Below, one piece after another: positions 1 to 5,079 of a stretch of 6,019 nt of DNA (the stretch's first letter is position 1; every line of letters begins with the position of its first letter). Source of the stretch: Bacteroidota bacterium. Lineage in GTDB: Bacteria; Bacteroidota; Bacteroidia; Chitinophagales; LD1. The notes beneath the pieces were generated by a model, which ran no database searches, was not told the DNA's origin, and saw nothing but the letters and a program-made list of their open reading frames with translations. The DNA lies in NCBI GenBank assembly GCA_018267435.1, contig JAFDYM010000078.1, positions 1-6,019 of the forward strand. Reading direction: 5' to 3'. The translations under genes and the position numbers were made by a program.

Positions 1-600
1 AGAAACAATAGAGAGAAACCTAACTATGCCACCAATACAGGTATAAGGTTAGGTGTAAATATTACCAAATGCATTTCGCTTGAAACTGGTGTTGGCTATG
101 CCTATAATAGTTACAAGGCCAATACGGGTCAACTAATTTTTGGCTCGCAGTGGAATGGAAACGGTTACGACCCCATCAATAGCGATAGCCTAGGCTTGCC
201 TAGTTCAGTAACATTTAACTATGCCTATCATTTTATAAGCATACCGCTGGCTGTAAACATAGCTATAGGCCAAAAGAGGGTACGTGCACTTATAAGCACA
301 GGCGCCAACTTCGATGTATTGGTAAAAGCTACCACTAGTAGCCACTGGGATAATGAGCCCAGCCATAAATATACAAGCGATCTTACATCGCGATATTCCG
401 CATTTAACCTATGCCCTTTTCTAGGTATAGGCATAGATTACCAAATTAATAACCTAATGAGCTTGCGTGTAATGCCAATAGCTTATTTTCAAGCATTGCA
501 TAATGTAAAGGGTACCCCACTTACCGAGCACCTGTACAGCGGTGGCATAAACGTGGCGCTTAACTTCGGTTTTATTGAGGCAAATGCTGGTAAGAAATAA
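1..600 (+). CDS. Outer membrane beta-barrel protein, PorT-like (5' partial)
   Basis: The frame is open from base 1 to the TAA at 598-600, giving 199 visible residues; the start lies outside the window. A TTG at 196 is not a real start because the same frame continues upstream with similar composition. The sequence is a series of amphipathic beta-strands with short polar turns: visible residues about 13-40, 72-110, 128-165 and 182-195. The segment YHFISIPLAVNIAIG (about residues 76-90) resembles the 'strand, then I-P-L' signature common in Bacteroidota PorT / OMP_b-brl proteins. The last strand (GGINVALNFGF) is followed by a short polar tail. The protein probably sits in the outer membrane as a small barrel. 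Its substrate or partner cannot be told. In this phylum such barrels are often encoded beside anti-sigma factors or T9SS genes, but the upstream neighbour is not visible. Family placement is fairly sure; specific function is unknown. Confidence 0.75.
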   Translation, partial: RNNREKPNYATNTGIRLGVNITKCISLETGVGYAYNSYKANTGQLIFGSQWNGNGYDPINSDSLGLPSSVTFNYAYHFISIPLAVNIAIGQKRVRALISTGANFDVLVKATTSSHWDNEPSHKYTSDLTSRYSAFNLCPFLGIGIDYQINNLMSLRVMPIAYFQALHNVKGTPLTEHLYSGGINVALNFGFIEANAGKK

Positions 601-706
601 AGTACCAACAGTATGAACGCGCGCGGCAAGCAACAGCATGCGCTAGGCACTATAGCACCGCGCAAAAAAAACATTAACAATGAAACCGATAAACCTATCA
701 CCATTA
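601..706. other. Convergent intergenic spacer, no clear terminator
   Basis: This 106-bp gap lies between the 3' ends of the barrel gene and the SRPBCC gene. It holds a weak GC-rich hairpin (TGCGC...GCGCA, about 638-664, with a 2-nt bulge) followed by eight A at 664-671. The homopolymer has the wrong polarity for an intrinsic terminator: a plus-strand transcript would end in A, and on the minus strand the U-run comes before the hairpin. I see no small gene here. Confidence 0.4.
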
Positions 707-1201
707 TCAGCCCCTATGCTGCAGTGGCCAAGGGGTGCCGTTGCCTGTTTCGCAGTACCGCTTTAGGCTGCGCATAAAGCTGCCCCAGGTGTAGTTACAT
801 TCGGCGTACATCAGCGTTTCGCCGCGCCAGTTGTTGTGGCAAAAGCGCAGTATGGTCAGCTCCTCTCCTGCCGCTTGTTCAAGTTGGCCTTGTAGTTCGG
901 GGTGCGCGCGCAGTATGGTGCCGCGGTCGGTTTGGTTTAGCTTAAAGTTTAGATCGGTGCCCACCCATTCATCGGCCCCTGCGGTGCAGTGCCATGCTAC
1001 CAGCTTATCGGGCACCAAATCTATTATTCGCATCTCTTTATAGTAGTGCGCACCGAACGGAAAACGCACCACGCTACCCTCCTTTGCCTCGGCCAGCACG
1101 TTTGGTGTCCACCAGGCCGATAGGCCTTGGCTACTGGTAATTGCTGCATAAACACGATGTGCTGGTACAGCAATAAGTACTGCATGGTTTATGTTGGGCA
1201 T
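707..1201 (-). CDS. SRPBCC family (AHSA1-like) protein
   Basis: This encodes 164 residues from the ATG at 1199-1201 to the TGA at 707-709. A longer reading from an ATG at 1268-1270 adds 23 residues unlike the family, whereas MPNINHAVLI is a typical family N-terminus, so the inner start is preferred. Family-like features in order are: the helix and WWTP motif (about residues 28-31), the strand VVRFPFGAHYY, then VAWHC, then EWVGTDLNFKLNQ, then RFCHNNW, and a C-terminal helix ending ETGNGTPWP. This matches small stand-alone START/Bet v1-fold proteins annotated as SRPBCC or 'activator of Hsp90 ATPase homolog 1-like'. They form a hydrophobic ligand cavity in the cytoplasm; the ligand is generally unknown and cannot be inferred here. 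An extra 21 residues lie between the two TILR strings (see the repeat feature). No signal peptide or clear Shine-Dalgarno is seen. The gene stands alone, convergent with its left neighbour and divergent from its right one. Confidence 0.82.
   Translation of the reverse strand: MPNINHAVLIAVPAHRVYAAITSSQGLSAWWTPNVLAEAKEGSVVRFPFGAHYYKEMRIIDLVPDKLVAWHCTAGADEWVGTDLNFKLNQTDRGTILRAHPELQGQLEQAAGEELTILRFCHNNWRGETLMYAECNYTWGSFMRSLKRYCETGNGTPWPLQHRG
845..919 (-). repeat. 12-bp direct repeats bounding a 63-bp in-frame insert
   Basis: GCGCAGTATGGT occurs at 845-856 and 908-919, exactly 63 bp (21 codons) apart inside the SRPBCC gene. On the coding strand both copies encode the same tetrapeptide, T-I-L-R. 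The second protein copy (TILRFCHNNW) fits the family beta-strand. The segment beginning at the first copy (TILRAHPELQGQLEQAAG...) is Gln/Glu/Ala-rich and looks additional to the usual domain. The sequence after each copy differs, so this is not a simple tandem duplication. The repeats are seen directly; the insertion reading is inferred from remembered family structure. Confidence 0.5.
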
Positions 1202-1499
1202 AAAAGTGGGTTTGCTTAGCCTAAATATACTAAAATATAGGTAGCATTTCGGTCTCTTAATAGGCAGCATCCAACCAATTGCCGAAACAAAGCATCTAAA
1301 TAGCGAACTAAATGCTTGACAATTATTTAGCTATATATTAAACAGACACTAGAGTTGCTAAGCGGCAAATTATTGCTTTTTCGTAGTCCGAAATGCCTTC
1401 AAAGCAGCTGTATTGTTGACTAAGTGCCAAGTTTTTATATATTCGAGCCGATATAGCCATTGGCTTACACTAACCGACAACCGAAAAACAACAAACTAC
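1202..1499. other. Divergent intergenic region, 298 bp
   Basis: This AT-rich stretch separates the divergent starts of the SRPBCC gene (1201) and the large secreted-protein gene (1500). I find no convincing gene in it. The good regulatory candidate is the promoter at 1416-1445 facing the large gene. For the minus-strand gene only partial -7-like strings exist (complement of 1222-1229 and 1232-1239), without a correctly spaced TTG. Confidence 0.5.
1416..1445 (+). promoter_or_regulatory. Bacteroidota-type promoter candidate for the large gene
   Basis: A TTG at 1416-1418 is followed after 19 bases by TATATTCG at 1438-1445, which matches the phylum's -7 consensus TAnnTTTG at five of six fixed positions. 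The TTG/N19-21/TAnnTTTG layout is the known primary-sigma promoter form in Bacteroidota. Transcription would start near 1450 and leave a leader of about 50 nt before the ATG at 1500. This placement also argues against translation from the in-frame TTG at 1413. Short motifs like this occur by chance in AT-rich DNA. Confidence 0.4.
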
Positions 1500-4217
1500 A
1501 TGAAAAGACTATTAGCCTTTGCATGCTTATTTATTATTCTATTTGCTAGTGGCCAAGATGTTACTTTAACTAGTGGCACCTCGTGGACCGTACCTTGCAA
1601 CGTAACAGCCATACAAGTGCATGTGTATGGCGGCGGCGGCGGTGGCGGTGGCGGTGGCGGCGGTAGTAATGGAGGCTTGTTCAACACTCGCGGCGGCGGC
1701 GGTGGCGGTGGTGGTGGATATACTTCTACTACCATTAATGTTACTCCGGGTTCTACCTTTAACTATACTATTGGCGGCGGCGGCAATGGCGGCGGCAATG
1801 GTGGCGATGGTAATGGAGGCGGAAATGGAAGCACAGGCGGTAACAGTACTTTTAATGGTACTGCTGCTGGTGGTGCACCTGTTAGCCTAACTGCCAACGG
1901 TGGTACGCGCGGTACAGGTGGTAGCGGTACTGAAGGTAGTACTGGTAGCGGTGGCGCTGGCGGCACAGCTAGCGGTGGTACTACTAACACTAATGGTACA
2001 GCCGGCAGCAATGGTAGTGGCGGAAGCGGTGGTGCAGGTGGCTCTACATCGGGCCCACAAGGTGGTGCTGGCGGTGCCAGTACCAATAACCCTGGTTCAA
2101 CTTTTGGTGGCGGTGGCGCAGGTGGTGGCGATAGCGGTGGCGGAGCAGGTGCTGCCGGTGGTATAACCATAACTTTTACCACTACAGTACCCAACCCTCC
2201 TACACCTACTATAACCAGCACACCTGCTACATGTAGTACCCCTGGTAGCAGCACTATAAGCAACTACGACCCAGCACAAACATATACGTTTACACCAGCG
2301 GGCCCTACGGCAGGTGCAGGCGGTGCTATAACCGGCATGACACCCGGCACTAGCTACACTGTAGTAGCAGGCACCGGTGCATGTGCATCAGCCCCAAGTG
2401 CTTCATTTAGCAATACTGCAGGCGGCGGCCCTCCGGCAGCACCTACCATTACCAGTACCGCAGCAGGCTGCGGCACCGATGGTACAAGCACTATAACAAA
2501 CTATAATGCCCCTTACAGCTACATATTTACGCCGGCGGGCCCAGTAGTAGGCTCGGGCGGTGTAATTAATAACATGACGCCGGGCACCAGCTACACAGTA
2601 GTAGCCGAAGATGGCCCGGGATGTGCTTCAACAAGCAGTACATCGTTTAGCAATGCTGCGGCACTGCCAGTGCCAACGGCGGCTATAAGCGGCAACCTTA
2701 GTTTTTGTACAGGTAGCAGCACCGTACTTACCGCAAGCGGCGGCAACAGCTACAACTGGTTTAACCAAGGTGGTACAAACATTAGCACTTCAGCCAATGC
2801 TACCATTACACAGGCTGGTGGCTATGCTGTAATTGTAGCTATAGGTACCTGCCTTGATACCGCAGTGGCTATGGTAACTGAAATAAACACACTGCCTGTA
2901 ACTATAACAGGCAACCCTAGCTATTGCCCAGGTGCAAGTACTGTACTTACAGTAAATGCAGGTGCAGGTGCTACTTATAATTGGAGCAGCGGCCAAACCA
3001 ATGCCATAATAAACGTAACAGCGGGTACCTACACCGTTACAGCTACCGACCCTAACAGTGGTTGCACAGGCACAGCTAGCCAAGTAGTAACCGAAGATGT
3101 AGCACCAACAGTAGTTGTTACACCTGTTAATAGCAGCGTATGCCCTAATGATAGTGTTACCCTTACTGCCAGTGGGGCCGTTACATATTCATGGGGAGGA
3201 AGCAACAATAGCGCATCGTTTGCAGCGGGCCCTGGCAGCTACCAAGTTATAGGTACCGATGCCAACGGTTGCTCGGCAAGTGCAACAGCTACCGTAAGTG
3301 CCAATGCTGCGCCTACAGTGGCTATAACTGGTGTGTTACAATACTGTACAGGTGGCAATACCACCATTACAGCTACTGGCGGCACTAGCTATGTGTGGAG
3401 CACTACTGAAACTACACCTAGTATAACAGTAACACAAGGCAGCTATGATGTAACGGGTACCGATGCCAACGGCTGTACCGCTACTGCCACAGCACAAATT
3501 ACTGAGGCTAGCAGCTTATTGGTAAGCATAACACCTGCTACTGATACGGTATGCCCAGGCGCTACTACTACATTAACAGCAACGGGCGGTACCAGCTATA
3601 CATGGAGCGAAGGTACTGTAACCGATAACATAGCCGCAGCTACTGCAGGTACATATAGCGTAACTGCTACCGATGGGGCATGTAGCGGTACGGCTAGCGC
3701 CATAGTAACCCAGCATACTGTAACTGCGCTAACTATAAGCGATGTAACAGTTTGCCAAGATTCTGTAGCTACGCTAGATGCAGGCAGTGGCTACATTAGC
3801 TATGCATGGAGCGGTAGCGAAACCACACAGAGCATTAGCACTACTTCGGCTGGTGTATATAGCGTAACGGTAACCGATGCCAATGCTTGTACTACAAGCG
3901 CCAGTGCAAGTGTAACAACTGAAGCTTGCGAGGTAGTGAAGGATTTTACCGTGTTTGTGCCTAATGCATTTACCCCTAACGGCGATGGTAACAACGAGAA
4001 GTTCCAGATATTTATTAGCGATGTAGTATTTGCCGAGATAAAGGTATTTAACCGCATAGGCGAAAAGATATTCGAGACCAACAATATTTTCGACTATTGG
4101 GATGGCAGCTACAAAGGCAAGCCGTGCAACCCAGGCATATACATTTATGATGTGAATGTAATAGGAAGCAATGGCAAGAATGCCCGCTATAACGGCAGCG
4201 TGGCATTGATAAGATAA
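1500..4217 (+). CDS. Secreted glycine-rich multidomain protein with T9SS type B sorting domain
   Basis: This encodes 905 residues. The ATG at 1500 is chosen because it directly starts a signal peptide: MKR, then a hydrophobic core, with likely cleavage near residue 18 before QDV. An upstream TTG at 1413 would add 29 polar residues ahead of the signal. Domains in order: residues 20-226, a glycine-rich domain opening with SGTSWTVPCNVTAIQVHVYG, like the WTVPxGV...V-x-G-G-G-G start of Gly_rich_2-type domains, with runs of 12 and 9 Gly; 234-391, two modules of about 79 residues sharing FTPAGP and MTPGTSYTVVA; 392-815, six Ig/PKD-like modules with an early Cys, a central Trp and a later Cys; 816-905, a gliding-motility-associated C-terminal domain (VPNAFTPNGDGNN, then KVFNRIGEKIFE, W-D-G and GIYIYDV). 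The last domain directs export through the T9SS and surface attachment. No catalytic domain is seen, so an adhesin, matrix or filament role is inferred. A promoter candidate precedes the gene and a strong hairpin follows it. Confidence 0.9.
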   Translation: MKRLLAFACLFIILFASGQDVTLTSGTSWTVPCNVTAIQVHVYGGGGGGGGGGGGSNGGLFNTRGGGGGGGGGYTSTTINVTPGSTFNYTIGGGGNGGGNGGDGNGGGNGSTGGNSTFNGTAAGGAPVSLTANGGTRGTGGSGTEGSTGSGGAGGTASGGTTNTNGTAGSNGSGGSGGAGGSTSGPQGGAGGASTNNPGSTFGGGGAGGGDSGGGAGAAGGITITFTTTVPNPPTPTITSTPATCSTPGSSTISNYDPAQTYTFTPAGPTAGAGGAITGMTPGTSYTVVAGTGACASAPSASFSNTAGGGPPAAPTITSTAAGCGTDGTSTITNYNAPYSYIFTPAGPVVGSGGVINNMTPGTSYTVVAEDGPGCASTSSTSFSNAAALPVPTAAISGNLSFCTGSSTVLTASGGNSYNWFNQGGTNISTSANATITQAGGYAVIVAIGTCLDTAVAMVTEINTLPVTITGNPSYCPGASTVLTVNAGAGATYNWSSGQTNAIINVTAGTYTVTATDPNSGCTGTASQVVTEDVAPTVVVTPVNSSVCPNDSVTLTASGAVTYSWGGSNNSASFAAGPGSYQVIGTDANGCSASATATVSANAAPTVAITGVLQYCTGGNTTITATGGTSYVWSTTETTPSITVTQGSYDVTGTDANGCTATATAQITEASSLLVSITPATDTVCPGATTTLTATGGTSYTWSEGTVTDNIAAATAGTYSVTATDGACSGTASAIVTQHTVTALTISDVTVCQDSVATLDAGSGYISYAWSGSETTQSISTTSAGVYSVTVTDANACTTSASASVTTEACEVVKDFTVFVPNAFTPNGDGNNEKFQIFISDVVFAEIKVFNRIGEKIFETNNIFDYWDGSYKGKPCNPGIYIYDVNVIGSNGKNARYNGSVALIR
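1629..1718 (+). repeat. Poly-glycine codon tracts (GGC/GGT)
   Basis: Two nearly pure glycine-codon runs occur within the glycine-rich domain: 12 codons at 1629-1664 and 9 codons at 1692-1718, built mainly of alternating GGC and GGT. They flank a short linker (SNGGLFNTR). Further G-G-x and G-N-G strings continue to about 2165. Slippage in units of 3 or 6 bp would change domain length without breaking the frame. Confidence 0.85.
2199..2672 (+). repeat. Two tandem protein modules of about 79 residues
   Basis: Unit A (about 2199-2435) and unit B (about 2436-2672) align along their length with a 237-240 bp period. Shared strings are PTITST, a Cys about 6 residues later, STI-NY, FTPAGP, G-GG-I, MTPGTSYTVVA, a second Cys and SFSN. 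Each unit has two cysteines that could form an internal disulfide after export. The modules resemble beta-sandwich repeats common in long Bacteroidota surface proteins. DNA identity is clearly lower than protein similarity, so the duplication is not recent. Confidence 0.8.
2673..3932 (+). repeat. Six tandem Ig/PKD-like modules of about 70 residues
   Basis: Units begin near 2673, 2895, 3105, 3312, 3516 and 3723. Each follows the same plan: a P/V-x-I strand, C-x-G/N/D, TLTA-like strand, Y-x-W, a variable loop, G-x-Y-x-V-x-x-T-D, a second Cys (often NGC), then a TA-A strand. The paired cysteines suggest one disulfide per module. This matches Ig-like/PKD-like repeats of T9SS cargo. Units 3 and 4 share the 17-base string GGTACCGATGCCAACGG (3252-3268 and 3456-3472), which suggests a more recent duplication or conversion between them. 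Confidence 0.85.
3945..4217 (+). other. T9SS type B C-terminal sorting domain (coding segment)
   Basis: Residues about 816-905 of the large protein. Diagnostic features are the opening VPNAFTPNGDGNN (residues 820-832), a central strand KVFNRIGEKIFE, the DYWDGSYKGK segment with a lone Cys (residue 876), GIYIYDVNV, and a final strand ending at the C-terminus. This is the CHU_C / gliding-motility-associated family, which is recognised by the outer membrane T9SS translocon. A Cys at residue 810, just before the domain, could pair with Cys 876, though this is a guess. Confidence 0.9.
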
Positions 4218-4234
4218 CAGGCGAAGATTGCCAT

Positions 4235-4280
4235 ATAGCAAACGGTCGGTGTATTTATAAATACATCGACCGTTTGTTGT
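4235..4280. terminator. Long hairpin terminator between convergent genes
   Basis: Arms 4235-4257 and 4258-4280 pair over about 23 bp. The only irregularities are three G-T pairs, which are tolerated as wobble pairs in RNA. The core is AAACGGTCG...CGACCGTTT. The centre (TTTATAAA) is self-complementary, so the real loop is about 4 nt. On the plus strand the 3' arm runs into a T-rich stretch (4273-4282), as expected for an intrinsic terminator of the gene ending at 4217. The convergent membrane-protein gene ends at 4306, so the same hairpin may also stop that transcript, although the minus-strand side lacks a clean U-run. Confidence 0.8.
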
Positions 4281-4305
4281 TTAATGAGCTTAGCGTCAAA
4301 ACTCA

Positions 4306-5019
4306 TCAACTAGCCTTTCGCTGTAACGTGTAATACCTATAGCGCATATTATCATAAAACAAAGCCACAACCAGAATAGCTGCTGCAAATAGCAGGGCCT
4401 TGGCTGCAAAAAACTGATAAAGAAACCCTCCTGCTAGGCCACCAGCAAAAAAGCTGCTGATGATGGCTAACTTTAAACCTATGCTTTTGCCTAACCTTTG
4501 GCGCTCTACTTGCTTTGTATAAAAAAACAACTGAGATAGTTCGATTCCCAAATCGGTAAACAAGCCCGTAAGGTGTGTAGTGCGCACCGTACTTTGCGAC
4601 ACCCGGGTTACAAGTGCATTTTGCAGCCCCATGGCAAAAAGCAATAGGTATGCAAAAGTATTGCTAGCACTACCTGTAGCCATAAATATACCGCACAAAG
4701 CAAGTATAGTTACCTCTATCAGCATTGGTGCAGCGTGCGCTAAGTGCGGCTTGCGCATGTTTGCTACTTCCACCAAAAAATTGGACGTGAAGGCACCCAA
4801 TAAAAAGCAGAGTATATACAACAGAAATGTAAAGGCAAAAGCATAATCTGCTAAAAAGAAACGTTCGGCAAAAAATGCAAAATGGCCCGTTACATTGGTA
4901 GTAAGTACATTTAGGGCAAGCACACCAACTATATTTACCAAGCCAGCTACAAGCGATAGCATAACAGCTAAGCGTATATTATGCCGAAAGGTTCTGTTTT
5001 TGCCCCTATGCCTGAACAT
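4306..5019 (-). CDS. DUF1275 / YoaK-family integral membrane protein
   Basis: This encodes 237 residues, close to the usual family length, starting at the ATG at 5017-5019. A basic N-terminus (MFRHRGKNRTFRHN) precedes about six membrane segments: residues 15-36, 59-80, 97-115, 119-137, 180-201 and 204-222. Family hallmarks are the first helix with A-G-x-x-N, followed by NVTGH (42-46), MGLQNALVTR (130-139) and RTTHLTGLFTDLG (146-158). The family is widespread in bacteria, lies in the inner membrane and has no firmly established substrate; a transporter-like role is often supposed. The gene is on the same strand as the phytochrome-like kinase and starts 60 bp after it, so read-through is possible, but a promoter candidate in the gap suggests independent expression. 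Family assignment is secure; function is not. Confidence 0.88.
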   Translation of the reverse strand: MFRHRGKNRTFRHNIRLAVMLSLVAGLVNIVGVLALNVLTTNVTGHFAFFAERFFLADYAFAFTFLLYILCFLLGAFTSNFLVEVANMRKPHLAHAAPMLIEVTILALCGIFMATGSASNTFAYLLLFAMGLQNALVTRVSQSTVRTTHLTGLFTDLGIELSQLFFYTKQVERQRLGKSIGLKLAIISSFFAGGLAGGFLYQFFAAKALLFAAAILVVALFYDNMRYRYYTLQRKAS

Positions 5020-5040
5020 GCCAAATGTTTGTTACAGGTG

Positions 5041-5068
5041 CAAACTTAAGCGTATTTAGCAATAGCAA
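5041..5068 (-). promoter_or_regulatory. Bacteroidota-type promoter candidate for the DUF1275 gene
   Basis: On the minus strand, TAAGTTTG (complement of 5041-5048) matches the TAnnTTTG consensus at every fixed position. A TTG (complement of 5066-5068) lies 17 bases upstream, a spacing at the short end of that reported for the phylum. Transcription would begin near 5035 and leave a leader of only about 15 nt before the ATG at 5019. The site sits wholly within the 60-bp gap after the kinase gene. Confidence 0.4.
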
Positions 5069-5079
5069 TGGCTAAACTA

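Noticed and set aside
638..671. Hairpin plus eight A as a terminator for the first two genes
   Set aside because: The stem is short and bulged, and the homopolymer has the wrong polarity for termination on either strand.
1316..1341. TTGACA followed by TATATTA, resembling a sigma-70 promoter
   Set aside because: The spacer is only 12-14 bases, too short for a -35/-10 pair, and it does not fit the Bacteroidota TAnnTTTG form.
1413..1499. N-terminal extension of the large gene from a TTG start
   Set aside because: It would place 29 polar residues before a typical signal peptide and overlap the promoter candidate; the ATG at 1500 is a far better start.
1621..2166. Plus-strand Ala/Val/Met-rich open frames overlapping the glycine-rich domain
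   Set aside because: They are out-of-frame readings of GGC/GGT repeats inside a clearly coding gene, and their low-complexity composition is fully explained by that.
1763..2263. Minus-strand proline-rich open frame of 166 codons
   Set aside because: It is the antisense of the glycine-codon region: GGN read backwards gives NCC, so Pro/Ala/Val-rich frames without stops appear automatically. It has no start context or recognisable domain.
2199..3932. Regular repeats considered as a CRISPR array
   Set aside because: The repeats are about 210-240 bp, degenerate and in frame within one coding sequence; they are protein modules.
3774..4241. Minus-strand open frame of 155 codons over the T9SS C-terminal domain
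   Set aside because: It lies entirely opposite a well-supported gene, reads cysteine- and tyrosine-rich nonsense, and ends inside the terminator hairpin region.
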